DNA of 64,000 bases. It comes from Roseovarius sp. MMSF_3281. GTDB taxonomy: Bacteria; Pseudomonadota; Alphaproteobacteria; Rhodobacterales; Rhodobacteraceae. Shown in pieces: positions 18,272-26,261 of this stretch; position 1 is the first letter of the stretch, and each line of letters opens with the position of its first letter. The position numbers were made by a program, and so were the translations under genes. Where the stretch lies: assembly GCF_030733685.1 (NCBI RefSeq), contig NZ_JASHIM010000005.1:1-64000 (forward strand). Reading direction: 5' to 3'. The notes beneath the pieces were generated by a model. That model saw nothing but the letters and a program-made list of their open reading frames with translations. It did no database searches and was not told the DNA's origin.

Positions 18272-18289
18272 GGCAACGCGCTTGCCGCA

Positions 18290-18690
18290 TGGCGCGGATC
18301 GGCACTGAACCGGCTGTATTTTTCCCGTGCCGGCGACAGCACGGCATTCGATCCGGCGGTGATCGTTCCCGTGATCATTGGCGACAGGTGAACCCCGAGG
18401 AAGGGCCGCGCCGGATCGCGAACGGGGTAGATCATGCTATGCACCACGGTGTTCAGTTTCGGCAGCAGCACGAAATATTCCCCGCGAAACGGCAGGATGC
18501 GCACCCCGGGGTCAATCCCCAGCAGCCGCGCCACCCGGTCCAAGGTCAACCCGGAACAGGCAATCACCCTGCCCGCTTCGTTCCTGTCCCGTGCATCGCG
18601 CCCGGCGATATTTGGCCAAAGATGATCTCGCCTTCGATCACATTGGCGATGCTTGCCGAATCCGGAGTGCCGGGGGATTTGCCAGGCCGC
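18290..18690 (-). pseudogene. L-2-hydroxyglutarate oxidase (LhgO)-like FAD oxidoreductase relic
   Basis: The minus strand reads IEGEIIFGQISPGAMHGTGT, then after a frameshift near 18567 VIACSGLTLDRVARLLGIDP, RILPFRGEYFVLLPK, YPVRDPARPFLGVHLSP and NAVLSPAREKYSRF. These blocks match the middle of LhgO/YgaF-like enzymes that oxidise L-2-hydroxyglutarate. The N-terminal half and the C-terminus are missing, and the 116-bp element sits at its 3' side. Inactive. Confidence 0.75.
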
Positions 18691-18814
18691 GCGCTCATCG
18701 TAGGATCAACTTCAACCGGCTGGGGTCGGTCGCCCCAGGTCCAGTTCGCTTTGTCACGGTGCAAGACCGGATGATGCTCGCACACGACGATATCGGCGGT
18801 CTCCTGGACCCTGC

Positions 18815-19045
18815 GCAGGGTTTCACCACGGGATGGGTGAACGCCATGATCACCGCGACATCGACCGGCGTGAACACCGCAGCATGGGATTACCTGACGC
18901 ATTTCGGCGATGTCTCCGCGCTCCTGCCGAAGGACATCGTCGTGGTAAACGCTGCGTATTCGATGCGTTGCCCGCCGAACAGCAAAAGGCCGCGTCGGCG
19001 GCGGCGGAAACCGCCAAGGAACAGGGTTGGAGAAGATCAACTTGA
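18815..19045 (+). pseudogene. TRAP transporter solute-binding protein (DctP) C-terminal relic
   Basis: One plus frame gives TTGWVNAMITATSTGVNTAA followed by WDYLTHFGDVSALLPKDIVV. A second frame continues FDALPAEQQKAASAAAETAK then EQGW. Both match the C-terminal part of DctP-type TRAP binding proteins; a frameshift near 18960 separates them. The first two thirds of the gene are gone. Confidence 0.75.
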
Positions 19046-19204
19046 TATGAATAACCTATTGAAATTAAAAAGGAGTTTTCGTTTCTATCGGATCTGCTAC
19101 CTTGAATGTACGGTTGCACGGGGTCGGCGCGCAGATGGCCGAATCCTGGACCCAAGAGGCCGACGAAAGCGACGCATATCCGGGTGAAGCTGGTCCACCT
19201 CGGC

Positions 19205-19672
19205 GGAATGGTCTTTGACCGCCCTGCCCTATTTTATCTGGATGGCTGAAATCTTGTTTTGGTCGCGCGTGTCGCGTGATCTCTTTTCGGGCCTTGCCCC
19301 ATGGCTGACAAACTTGCCAGGTGGGCTTGGTCATACTCGCCTCGGCCATTTTTGTCGCTGCTTCGGGGTCATCTGCGGCGATCTGTGCGACTGTGTGCAA
19401 AGCACCCTGCCCGAGTTGAAGGCGCGCGGGTATGACGAAAAGCTGACTCTCGGCGCGATCGCCGGGTCGGACACCTTGGGGTTGTTGTTTCCGCCCTCGG
19501 TGAGCGGTTTCGTAATAGCGGCGCGCTGCTTCCGATTGGTCTTTTGATCGTCGGGGTGATCGGCTCAATCTATCTTGGGCTGGGTAGCCCGACGAATTCG
19601 GCCGCAGTCGGGGTGGTGCTTTTACTTTCCCTTAACTGGTGGTTCGAAGGCTGGTGGCAGGCCAAAAGTTGA
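19205..19672 (+). pseudogene. TRAP transporter large permease (DctM) relic
   Basis: Fragments in changing plus frames: WMAEILFWSRVSRDLFSGLA and PWLTNLPGGLGHT, then LPELKARGYDEKLTLGAIAG and SDTLGLLFPPSV, then LLPIGLLIVGVIGSIYLGLG and SPTNSAAVGVVLL. These are successive DctM signatures with frameshifts and deletions between them. The stop TGA at 19669-19671 lies within the first parS-like palindrome. With the dctP relic upstream this was once a TRAP operon, now dead. Confidence 0.75.
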
Positions 19673-19683
19673 CAGCTGTCAAC
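19668..19683. promoter_or_regulatory. Candidate parS centromere site 1
   Basis: GTTGACAGCTGTCAAC is a perfect 16-bp palindrome that fits the consensus GTTNNCNGCNGNNAAC known for parS sites bound by RepB of repABC plasmids. It lies 1.65 kb downstream of repC, within the usual range. A second identical site is 28 bases away. Confidence 0.82.
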
Positions 19684-19711
19684 CGAGGCTTTTCCTGTCA
19701 GCGGCCTACAT

Positions 19712-19727
19712 GTTGACAGCTGTCAAC
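19712..19727. promoter_or_regulatory. Candidate parS centromere site 2
   Basis: A second identical GTTGACAGCTGTCAAC. Flanks extend the symmetry: site 1 is preceded by AAAA and site 2 followed by TTTT, so the 20-bp units are exact reverse complements of one another. This spacing suits cooperative loading of RepB. Confidence 0.82.
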
Positions 19728-19959
19728 TTTTAGCCTTGTGCCTTTCTCGTCAGTGTAACGTGACAACGTCGTACGGGCGGATCGGGTTGTGGCAAGCAGG
19801 GTCGAAGCTGCTGAACAAACCTGTACCCTGCAATCGCTTAGAAGCTGAGGAATCGTGGAGGTAAGCGTGATCAAGGTCGCCAGATGGCCGATCTTTACGA
19901 AGCGGAGCTGCTCGTGCTCTGCCAGATCATCCTGGAGAGGCGGGCATAGCAGAAGCTGT

Positions 19960-20120
19960 GCGGTTCTGGTCGATGATGCTGCAGACCTGCGGTTCACGAG
20001 GGCAGAGGCGCATTTTCTGGTCTTTATGGATCGGTCGGATGAAGTGATCATCTTTGATATCCTGCATGCCCGCAGCGACCTTCCTCGCCATGTCGCGGCG
20101 CTGACGGCGTTGAGGAGGAC
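19960..20120 (+). pseudogene. ParE-type toxin relic, C-terminal part
   Basis: The plus frame reads DLRFTRAEAHFLVFMDRSDE followed by VIIFDILHARSDLPRHVAAL, the end of a ParE/RelE-superfamily toxin (compare RVLRVLHGHMDPGRHL of the intact ParE at 22.6 kb). The N-terminal half is not recoverable in any frame of 19684-19960, and there is no antitoxin. It overlaps the 3' edge of the recombinase gene region. Confidence 0.55.
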
Positions 20121-20123
20121 ATA

Positions 20124-21221
20124 TCACAATCCTGCAGCCTTGGTGAGGTTCACGCGGAACCGGTCACGGCGGCGTTGGTAGCGACGGGTCATTTCCGCGG
20201 AGGCGTGGCCAAGCTGCTTCTGGACGTAGCGTTCGTCGACCTCGGCCGAACTGGCGAGGCCGGCGCGCAAGCTGTGGCCCGAAAATAGGGCGAGGCGGTC
20301 TTTCTCGGGGAGGTCTGACCGGATGCCGGATTTCAGGACGGTGGTCTTGATCAGGCGGGCGACGTGTTTGTCGGAAAGGCGGGATTCGAGCGCTTTCTTA
20401 CCGTCACGCGACGTTCGAACGAACACTGGCCCGAAGTCGATCTTCGCGAAGTTCAGCCATTGTTCGAGCGCATGGACCGGGCAGGTCTGCTCGGATGAGC
20501 CGCGCCCAATCTCGACCTCGCGCCAGCCGGTTTTGGCGTTCAATGTCAATATCACGCCATCCTCGAGGATCTCGATCCAACCGCCACTGTCGGGAGTATC
20601 ATCCTTGCCGACATCCAGGCTGACGATCTCGGAGCGCCTGAGACCGCCAGCGTAGCCCAAGAGCAAGATCGCCCTGTCCCTGAGCCCGCGTAGATCGAAG
20701 GGGAGGGTGGCCACCATCGCGAGGATATCCTCCGGCAGGATCGCTTCTTTCTGAACCGGTGGGCGTGCGTGCTTGCGTTTGATCCCCGCGAGGACCGTGG
20801 CGATGTGGCGGTTCTTGCGGTCGAGGGTGAAGCCGCGCTGCGCGTAGTTCCAAGCGAGACCGGAGAGTCGGCGGTCGGTGGTTGAGACGGTTAGGGCAGG
20901 GGCGTCGTTGGCTGGCGCGGCTAAGTCGGTTAGGTAGAGCCCGATCATTTCTGGCGACGGAGGCAGAGGATCGGTTCCCTTGAGCCTGCACCAACGCGCA
21001 AAGTGCTTCCAGTCGGCCGCGTAGGCCTTGTTCGTGTTCTGGGCCGTCGAAGCCTTGGCATAACCCCGAGCGGTGTCCACCAACCGGTCGAGCGTGCCGG
21101 ACCCCGCGACATGGGAGGGCAGGGCGATGCCATCGCATTCTTCTTGGTCTCTCTCGTCGAGGGGAGAAACGTCAAACGTGTTGGAGGTCGTTGAGGTTGG
21201 TTTCTCGTTGTCTGACGACAT
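20124..21221 (-). CDS. Tyrosine recombinase/integrase
   Basis: 365 aa. The N-terminal SAM-like core-binding domain (about residues 55-145) begins ASTAQNTNKAYAADWKHFAR. The catalytic domain carries the full set of residues: Arg196 in GLRRSEI, Lys230 in NAKTGW, His316 and Arg319 in HSLRAG, His339 in LGHAS and nucleophile Tyr348 in TRRYQRR. GAGGG precedes the ATG. Size and position beside the partition sites suggest a plasmid-resident resolvase that resolves multimers rather than a phage integrase; the inverted repeat at 21273-21303, just upstream, looks like its core site. Confidence 0.92.
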   Translation of the reverse strand: MSSDNEKPTSTTSNTFDVSPLDERDQEECDGIALPSHVAGSGTLDRLVDTARGYAKASTAQNTNKAYAADWKHFARWCRLKGTDPLPPSPEMIGLYLTDLAAPANDAPALTVSTTDRRLSGLAWNYAQRGFTLDRKNRHIATVLAGIKRKHARPPVQKEAILPEDILAMVATLPFDLRGLRDRAILLLGYAGGLRRSEIVSLDVGKDDTPDSGGWIEILEDGVILTLNAKTGWREVEIGRGSSEQTCPVHALEQWLNFAKIDFGPVFVRTSRDGKKALESRLSDKHVARLIKTTVLKSGIRSDLPEKDRLALFSGHSLRAGLASSAEVDERYVQKQLGHASAEMTRRYQRRRDRFRVNLTKAAGL

Positions 21222-21272
21222 CTTTCCCTCGAAAAAGCGGTATTTCTGAGATTGTTCCGCAGCATATCTTTA

Positions 21273-21303
21273 TATGTCCGATAATGCAAACTTATTGGAC
21301 ATA
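21273..21303. other. Recombination-core-like inverted repeat beside the recombinase
   Basis: Arms TATGTCCGATAA (21273-21284) and TTATTGGACATA (21292-21303) are inverted with one mismatch and separated by 7 bases. Two 11-12-bp arms with a 6-8-bp centre is the geometry of XerCD/Cre-type core sites. It lies between the divergent recombinase and DUF1403 genes. It could instead be a plain operator. Confidence 0.6.
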
Positions 21304-21379
21304 GCTGTGAAACGCAAAGTGCGGCGGTTTGTGTGGAAATATCTGGCAAAAAGCGCCGTGGCGGGGTAGCGTCGGAGGC

Positions 21380-22264
21380 ATGACATTTGCCCGACCGGAT
21401 CACATCAGCGACCTTGATACGTTACCCCGGATGCCCGCCTGGGTCACCTCCGGACGTTCGGAAACCCCTGAATATGTGGCGTTTTTGTCGGGCGCGGCAT
21501 TGAACCACCTGCATCTTGTGTTGGCACGCGAGGAGGTGCCCAAGGCCTTGTTGCGGGCGCGGCTGGCCCTGCGCGCGGCCGAGGCCTGTGTCGCGTTTTC
21601 GGGGCGTCCCGAGAGGGCAGGGGAGCTGCGTGATGCAGTGCACCTTCTGCGCCCCGGCGGTCTGCCCGGCCCGGCGGGCGAGGTCTACCTGGCCTGGCGG
21701 CGCGCGGTGGAGCGGCCGGTGTCGATCAAGGCCCTGGGCCGAGCCTTACCGACCCTCGGGCCGGGCCAGATCGCCGCATGGCTGGACGCGGGGCAGGGGG
21801 CACCGGTCAGGCGTGCCGCATTGGTGTTAGACGCAGTGCTGGGCGAGGCGCCGCGGGCCGACGTTCCGGGGCTAATCCTTGCGGATGCGGCCCTTGCCCA
21901 AGCCCTCGGTTGGGATCATCTCGTGCCGCTGCTGGCCCCGGGCCTGAAACGCGCCGACCTGCGCAAGCGGGGGGAAGACTTGCGGCTGGCCTGTCATCGC
22001 GCGCTCACCTCGTCGGTGGTCGAGGCCGTGCGCCTTGCTGCCGATCTCGCGCGTCGGGCGGCGCATCTGAAAGCGGTTGCTCCGAAACTGCGGGCCAAGG
22101 GGGCCGGCGACGCGGTCGAGATGTTCCTGACCCGCGATGCCGTGGCGCCCTCGGCCTTGCCCTTGTCGGATCGCGCCGCGCGGCGGCTCTGTGACCGGCT
22201 GGTCGATCTGGGCGCGGTGCGCGAGCTGACCGGGCGCGACGCCTTCCGGCTGTATGGGGTGTAG
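21380..22264 (+). CDS. DUF1403 family protein
   Basis: About 294 aa from the ATG at 21380 (MTFARPDHISDLDTLPRMPA); a TTG start 51 bases upstream is possible but encodes residues atypical for the family. The protein is Ala/Arg/Leu-rich and helical with no catalytic motif I can see. DUF1403 genes recur on rhodobacterial plasmids in the same order, followed by parDE, scpB and a WGR gene, as here. Function unknown; linkage suggests a role in plasmid maintenance or chromosome-like organisation. Confidence 0.75.
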   Translation: MTFARPDHISDLDTLPRMPAWVTSGRSETPEYVAFLSGAALNHLHLVLAREEVPKALLRARLALRAAEACVAFSGRPERAGELRDAVHLLRPGGLPGPAGEVYLAWRRAVERPVSIKALGRALPTLGPGQIAAWLDAGQGAPVRRAALVLDAVLGEAPRADVPGLILADAALAQALGWDHLVPLLAPGLKRADLRKRGEDLRLACHRALTSSVVEAVRLAADLARRAAHLKAVAPKLRAKGAGDAVEMFLTRDAVAPSALPLSDRAARRLCDRLVDLGAVRELTGRDAFRLYGV

Positions 22265-22364
22265 GGATGACGAGTGGATCGGTGATAGCGGGCGGTTGTG
22301 GGTTGGATGTTCAAATAGTATGATTAGATATGAACAGGTATGACAATCAAGGCGGAGGCATATC

Positions 22365-22631
22365 ATGTCCAGACTGACGATTTCGATGCCCGATCAGATG
22401 AACGATTGGGTCGAGGCGCAGGTCAGCGCAGGCCGTTATGGCAATGTGAGCGAGTATTTCCGCGATCTGGTGCGGCGCGATCAGGAACGCCGGGAGGCGG
22501 CGTTTGATGATCTGCGCAACATGCTGGAGCGGGCCGAGGCCGGGGGCGTCAGCACGCGTGGCTTGAGCGACATCATGGCCGCCGCACGCGAGGAAGCGCG
22601 GCAAAAGGGCCTGCTACGTGGCGAGGATTGA
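22365..22631 (+). CDS. parD: ParD-type antitoxin
   Basis: 88 aa. An N-terminal ribbon-helix-helix motif (MSRLTISMPDQMNDWVEAQV, then GRYGNVSEYFRDLVRRDQER) is typical of ParD/CC2985-type antitoxins; the C-terminal half is the disordered toxin-binding tail. GGAGG precedes the ATG. It overlaps the toxin gene by 14 bases, so they are translated together. The pair is likely autorepressed at the AT-rich region 22300-22360. Confidence 0.9.
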   Translation: MSRLTISMPDQMNDWVEAQVSAGRYGNVSEYFRDLVRRDQERREAAFDDLRNMLERAEAGGVSTRGLSDIMAAAREEARQKGLLRGED

Positions 22632-22911
22632 AATTTCCCGTGATGCCGAGCGCGACCTGATCGACATCTACCTGTATGGTATCGAAGAGTTTGGCCTGCA
22701 TCAGGCCGAACAGTATAACGAGGTTCTTCATGGCCGGATCGAAACCGTGGCGGAAAACCCGAGTTTCGGCTCGGATTATGGATATGTGAGCGAAGGGGTG
22801 CGGCGCTATGAGAGCGTCTCTCACGCTGTTTACTATCGGCAGATTGCGGGCGGTATTCGTGTCCTGCGGGTTCTGCACGGGCATATGGACCCCGGGCGGC
22901 ATCTTGGGTGA
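22618..22911 (+). CDS. parE: ParE-type toxin
   Basis: 97 aa from a GTG start inside the end of parD. A RelE/ParE fold is evident: ISRDAERDLIDIYLYGIEEF and the terminal GGIRVLRVLHGHMDPGRHLG. ParE toxins poison DNA gyrase and act as post-segregational killers, so this module stabilises the replicon. Intact length. Confidence 0.9.
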   Translation: MARIEISRDAERDLIDIYLYGIEEFGLHQAEQYNEVLHGRIETVAENPSFGSDYGYVSEGVRRYESVSHAVYYRQIAGGIRVLRVLHGHMDPGRHLG

Positions 22912-22971
22912 CCGGGGGTATGTGCCCATTGCGGAGGAGGCTGGGCATGATCCGCTGTCCTGGAGCCTGAG

Positions 22972-23589
22972 ATGGCCATAGACCGACCCGACGCCGATCT
23001 TGACCGCGAGTTGCCCGACCTGCCGCCGGAGTTGCGCTGGCGCGAATGGATGCGGCGGATCGAGGCGGTGCTGTTTGCGTCGGCCTCGCCGGTGCCGCGC
23101 GAAGACCTGGCGCGGGTGGTGGGGCAGGGGGCCTCGGTTGACTTGCTGATCGAGGACCTTGCCGCCGATCTGGAGGGGCGGGCCTTTGAAGTCGCGCAAG
23201 TCGCCGGTGGCTGGATGCTGCGCACCCGGCCGGCCTATGCGGCGGCGATCCGGGCGGCCGCCGATGTGGGCGACCAGGATCTCGATCTTCGCGAGTACGA
23301 CGTCGCGGTGCTGGCTGCCATCGCCTATCACCAGCCGATTACCCGTGACGGGCTCAAGGACATCTTCGGCAAGGAGATCAGCCGTGATCTCATCGGACGC
23401 CTGCATGCCCACGGTCTGATCGGGACCGGCCCCCGGTCGCCGCGGCGCGGGGCGCCCTATACCTTCGTGACGACCGAGCGGTTCCTTGTGGCGTTCGGGT
23501 TGGAGAGCCTGCAGGACCTGCCCGATCGCGAGGGGCTGGAGGAGGCGGGGCTGGATCATCACAAAGCTGAATCGGTCAGGGTGGATTGA
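22972..23589 (+). CDS. scpB: SMC-Scp complex subunit ScpB-like protein
   Basis: 205 aa. Two winged-helix domains of ScpB are visible: RRIEAVLFASASPVPREDLA (about residues 29-48) and EYDVAVLAAIAYHQPITRDG (about 110-130), then IGRLHAHGLIGTGPRSPRRG. ScpB normally bridges ScpA and SMC in the condensin that organises chromosomes. No scpA or smc is nearby, so this plasmid paralogue may tap into the host complex or have a distinct role. GGAG lies before the ATG. Confidence 0.88.
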   Translation: MAIDRPDADLDRELPDLPPELRWREWMRRIEAVLFASASPVPREDLARVVGQGASVDLLIEDLAADLEGRAFEVAQVAGGWMLRTRPAYAAAIRAAADVGDQDLDLREYDVAVLAAIAYHQPITRDGLKDIFGKEISRDLIGRLHAHGLIGTGPRSPRRGAPYTFVTTERFLVAFGLESLQDLPDREGLEEAGLDHHKAESVRVD

Positions 23590-23638
23590 TTCAGATTTGT
23601 CATTGGACAGATGAGGCCCGACAGGCGAGACTCTGGCC

Positions 23639-23902
23639 ATGCAACGCGGCGCACACGACCCTGTCGATCTCGAACGCATCGATCCGGCCCAGAACATGGC
23701 GCGGTTCTATCGGCTGTCTGTGCAGCCCACCCTGTTCGGAGAACAATCGGTCATCCGGAGTTGGGGGCGCATCGGCACACGGGGCCGCAGCATGATGGTC
23801 ACCTATGCAACGGAAGGCGACGCTGTCAAAGCCTGCAAGAAACTTGTGCGCAGCAAGGTGGCAAAGGGGTATCTTTGCCTGAGCGACGCCGAGGAGCTGT
23901 GA
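23639..23902 (+). CDS. WGR domain protein
   Basis: 87 aa, consisting of a WGR domain: MARFYRLSVQPTLFGEQSVI then RSWGRIGTRGRSMM. It resembles the protein at 13744-13992 in its central motif but differs in the tails. It closes the DUF1403-parDE-scpB-WGR module. The ribosome site is weak. Possibly a DNA- or RNA-binding accessory; function unknown. Confidence 0.85.
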   Translation: MQRGAHDPVDLERIDPAQNMARFYRLSVQPTLFGEQSVIRSWGRIGTRGRSMMVTYATEGDAVKACKKLVRSKVAKGYLCLSDAEEL

Positions 23903-23932
23903 GGTATAGATTTGATTTCTATACCTCAGGGC

Positions 23933-24440
23933 ATGGAACTGGCAGATATCCGGTTGGCCGGAATTCCGGTATGACGAGGCCGCACTCGCACCGCTTGAGC
24001 CGCGCGTCTTGCTGAGCGATGAAGCCATGAAGACCAGTGCCATCGAGCGAAAGCGAAAGGACTATTACGATCAGCTTGAGCGACACCAGAAGACACTGGA
24101 TGTCACGCCGTGGTTGGTATGGTTCGTAGAGGCCGTTCTGGAAGCGCAGCAGGTCACCCTGAACCGCGTGGGCTTTTTCATTGCCAAGGCACATTTCTAT
24201 GACTGGCACCGCGATCAACTGAACAAACGGCAGGCCAAGTCGGCCCTGCGGATGTTCCGCGAAGGGCCAGATGGGTTCAAGGATGGCTTGAGTGCCGAGA
24301 ACTATATTTCGATCACCGGGACATCGCGCGCGACCGCTACGAGGGGTCTAAAAGAACTTGTCGAGATTGGAGCCCTGACGCGCACAGGCGAACGCCGACA
24401 CATGTGTTATTGGCTGAATCTTGAAGACTTCGGCGGGTAG
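23933..24440 (+). pseudogene. Fic-family protein with the catalytic domain deleted
   Basis: One open frame reads WNWQISGWPEFRYDEAALAP near the beginning, the N-terminal DUF4172 motif of long Fic proteins, then LLSDEAMKTSAIE. It then jumps to RKDYYDQLERHQKTLDVTPW and LVWFVEAVLEAQ, the C-terminal helical and winged-helix part (TRGLKELVEIGALTRTGERR). The whole HPFxxGNGR AMP-transfer core is missing, removed in frame. The N-terminal block has no proper start codon. If expressed from TTG 24009 it would be a 143-aa winged-helix remnant. Confidence 0.7.
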
Positions 24441-24504
24441 TGCATTGTTGGTGGAGAGGGGCGGACAGTCGACCTTCGTCGCGTGTGCGAGGTGGCTTTT
24501 GACC

Positions 24505-24542
24505 TTCGAACGAAAGGTCGCTTAAGTGAGCAACCGGAGCGG
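24505..24542 (+). repeat. 38-bp dispersed repeat, copy 1
   Basis: TTCGAACGAAAGGTCGCTTA continuing AGTGAGCAACCGGAGCGG. A near-identical copy in reverse orientation is at 34761-34798. Both lie in intergenic regions just downstream of gene blocks. Nature unknown. Confidence 0.6.
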
Positions 24543-24651
24543 CATCAAACCGTGACAGGTCCACCAGTAGTTTCGGACGCCGTATTTCCTTTGAGATTGT
24601 GCCTCCTTTATCGCTATCATGTATCTAGATGGACGATTGAGGGAGGAACGT

Positions 24652-25722
24652 GTGCCTCATAATGACATTCCGCAGGGAAATAGTACATCCATCCCGACAA
24701 GAGAAGACGTGAATAGCACGTCGGACCTGTGCGAACAAGATCCTTATGCCCTATCCAACTCTTGCTTCCGGACGTTTAACGATGCCGGGCACTTTGCCCA
24801 AGCGATCCCTGGAGGGCGTTTTGGCCTGACTCTAGACGATGGCCGAGAGTTCGCGTCCACACTCCGCGTGACCAGCCTGACGGATGGTATCGCCGTGCGC
24901 GGTGTCTCACTGTCGCAATCGGTGTCGTTGCGATCAGAATTTACGGGTGGTGATAATCCATCCACAACGTTTCTTTTTCCGGTCCTTAGCGCGCGGAACA
25001 TCGTAATTGATGGACGCAGCTTCGATGATGAGCTTGTTATTTCTCGCGAGCCGGGACAATCGCCGTTTATGCGAACTCAAGGAATAACGGAAATCGGCTG
25101 CATTGTGGTTAGGCAAGAGGCCCTGCGAAGAGCGGCTGATATGCTCTATGGCCATGAGTTTCCTAAAATTTTCCATTGCCCAGCCTCATTCGTACCACCG
25201 GATCGAGAGCGCCTGGAAGCTTTGCGAAGCGCGTATTTAAGCGCTAGCAGAATCCCTCAGCAACATTCCATTGCTGCCCTAAATTCTGTCGGAAAAACCG
25301 GAATCAGAAGCGTCCGGGATAACGTAGTCGCCTCGCTTCTGGAGGTTCTTGTCGACAGTCAGGTTAAACGGGATCACCTTGCCCACCAGCGACAGACGGC
25401 GCACATGGCCCGGATAGATCGACTGATAGAAGAGCATCGGGACGAGCCAATCGGGTTGCAGAAATTGTGCGAAGAAGCCGGCATTGCACTGCGTACGGCA
25501 GAATCCATCATCCGAAACCGTAGCGGGATGACAGCGCTTCAGTATCTGAAACGGCGGAGCCTAGCGTTTGCTAGGGAAAATCTGTTGCAAGCTGGCCCCG
25601 AAACGACTGTTACCCAAGTCGCGATGCAACACGGCTTTTTCCATCTCGGTCGATTTTCGGGTTTCTATCGATCAGTTTATGGCGAATTGCCGATTGCAAC
25701 GCTTAAACGGGGCATTTGGTAG
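24652..25722 (+). CDS. AraC-family transcriptional regulator
   Basis: 356 aa from GTG 24652, which has GGGAGG five bases upstream; an ATG 33 bases earlier has no ribosome site. The first 230 residues are a divergent sensor domain (GRFGLTLDDGREFASTLRV). The C-terminal AraC HTH covers about 265-350 (EPIGLQKLCEEAGIALRTAE, VTQVAMQHGFFHLGRFSGFY). It resembles regulators with an AraC-binding-like N-terminus of unknown ligand. No divergent partner; its target may be the downstream envelope gene group. Confidence 0.88.
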   Translation: MPHNDIPQGNSTSIPTREDVNSTSDLCEQDPYALSNSCFRTFNDAGHFAQAIPGGRFGLTLDDGREFASTLRVTSLTDGIAVRGVSLSQSVSLRSEFTGGDNPSTTFLFPVLSARNIVIDGRSFDDELVISREPGQSPFMRTQGITEIGCIVVRQEALRRAADMLYGHEFPKIFHCPASFVPPDRERLEALRSAYLSASRIPQQHSIAALNSVGKTGIRSVRDNVVASLLEVLVDSQVKRDHLAHQRQTAHMARIDRLIEEHRDEPIGLQKLCEEAGIALRTAESIIRNRSGMTALQYLKRRSLAFARENLLQAGPETTVTQVAMQHGFFHLGRFSGFYRSVYGELPIATLKRGIW

Positions 25723-26261
25723 GCGGCACCGGGCTGATATCCTTTCTAATTCCGGCAAGACAATTCATCTGCCTTTCGCAGAAGGGCGGCTCCGCTACTG
25801 ATATCAGCCCTATAAACAGATCGGCAGCGAGGGAGGAAATGCGATCGCCTCACACAAAGCGATTGGGGAAATTAAATAAAAACTTGCGGGTTTTGGATAG
25901 CTTGCTTTCGCATTGTCGTGCGATTTGCGACAATGTCGCGATCTTCCTCTCGAAAATGGTAAGTGACGCCTATCGTTGTTTTGAATTGTAGGTATGGCTA
26001 AAGATTACCCGTTTTGGTTGTATTTTGTGTAGCATTTGAGTTAAGTATTTAAAGCTGGTTAAGCTAGTTAAACAACCTTCTTCGAGAGGAAATGGCGACG
26101 GAAAAGCCTTTGAGTTTCATACGAATCGGACGTTCGAAATTACAACTTTAGAGAGCAACACCGGGGCGGTTTCTGTGCGGCGAAGAGGAGGTTGACGGAG
26201 AACCTCGGCGATACATCAGTGTATTGAGCCGTTGCCGGGGACAACTGGTCCGTAGGAGGCA
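25723..26261. other. Intergenic region upstream of the glycerophosphodiesterase gene
   Basis: 539 bases, markedly AT-richer than its neighbours (25860-26130 especially), with no reading frame I can support. A GGAGG precedes the GTG start of the next gene. It probably contains the promoter of the 26.3-30.5 kb group; no clear -35/-10 pair or palindrome was found. Confidence 0.4.

Noticed and set aside
19668..19727. The two GTTGACAGCTGTCAAC palindromes considered as a transcription terminator or repressor operator
   Set aside because: No T-run, and each is a perfect palindrome without loop that fits the known repABC parS consensus, so a centromere is the better explanation.
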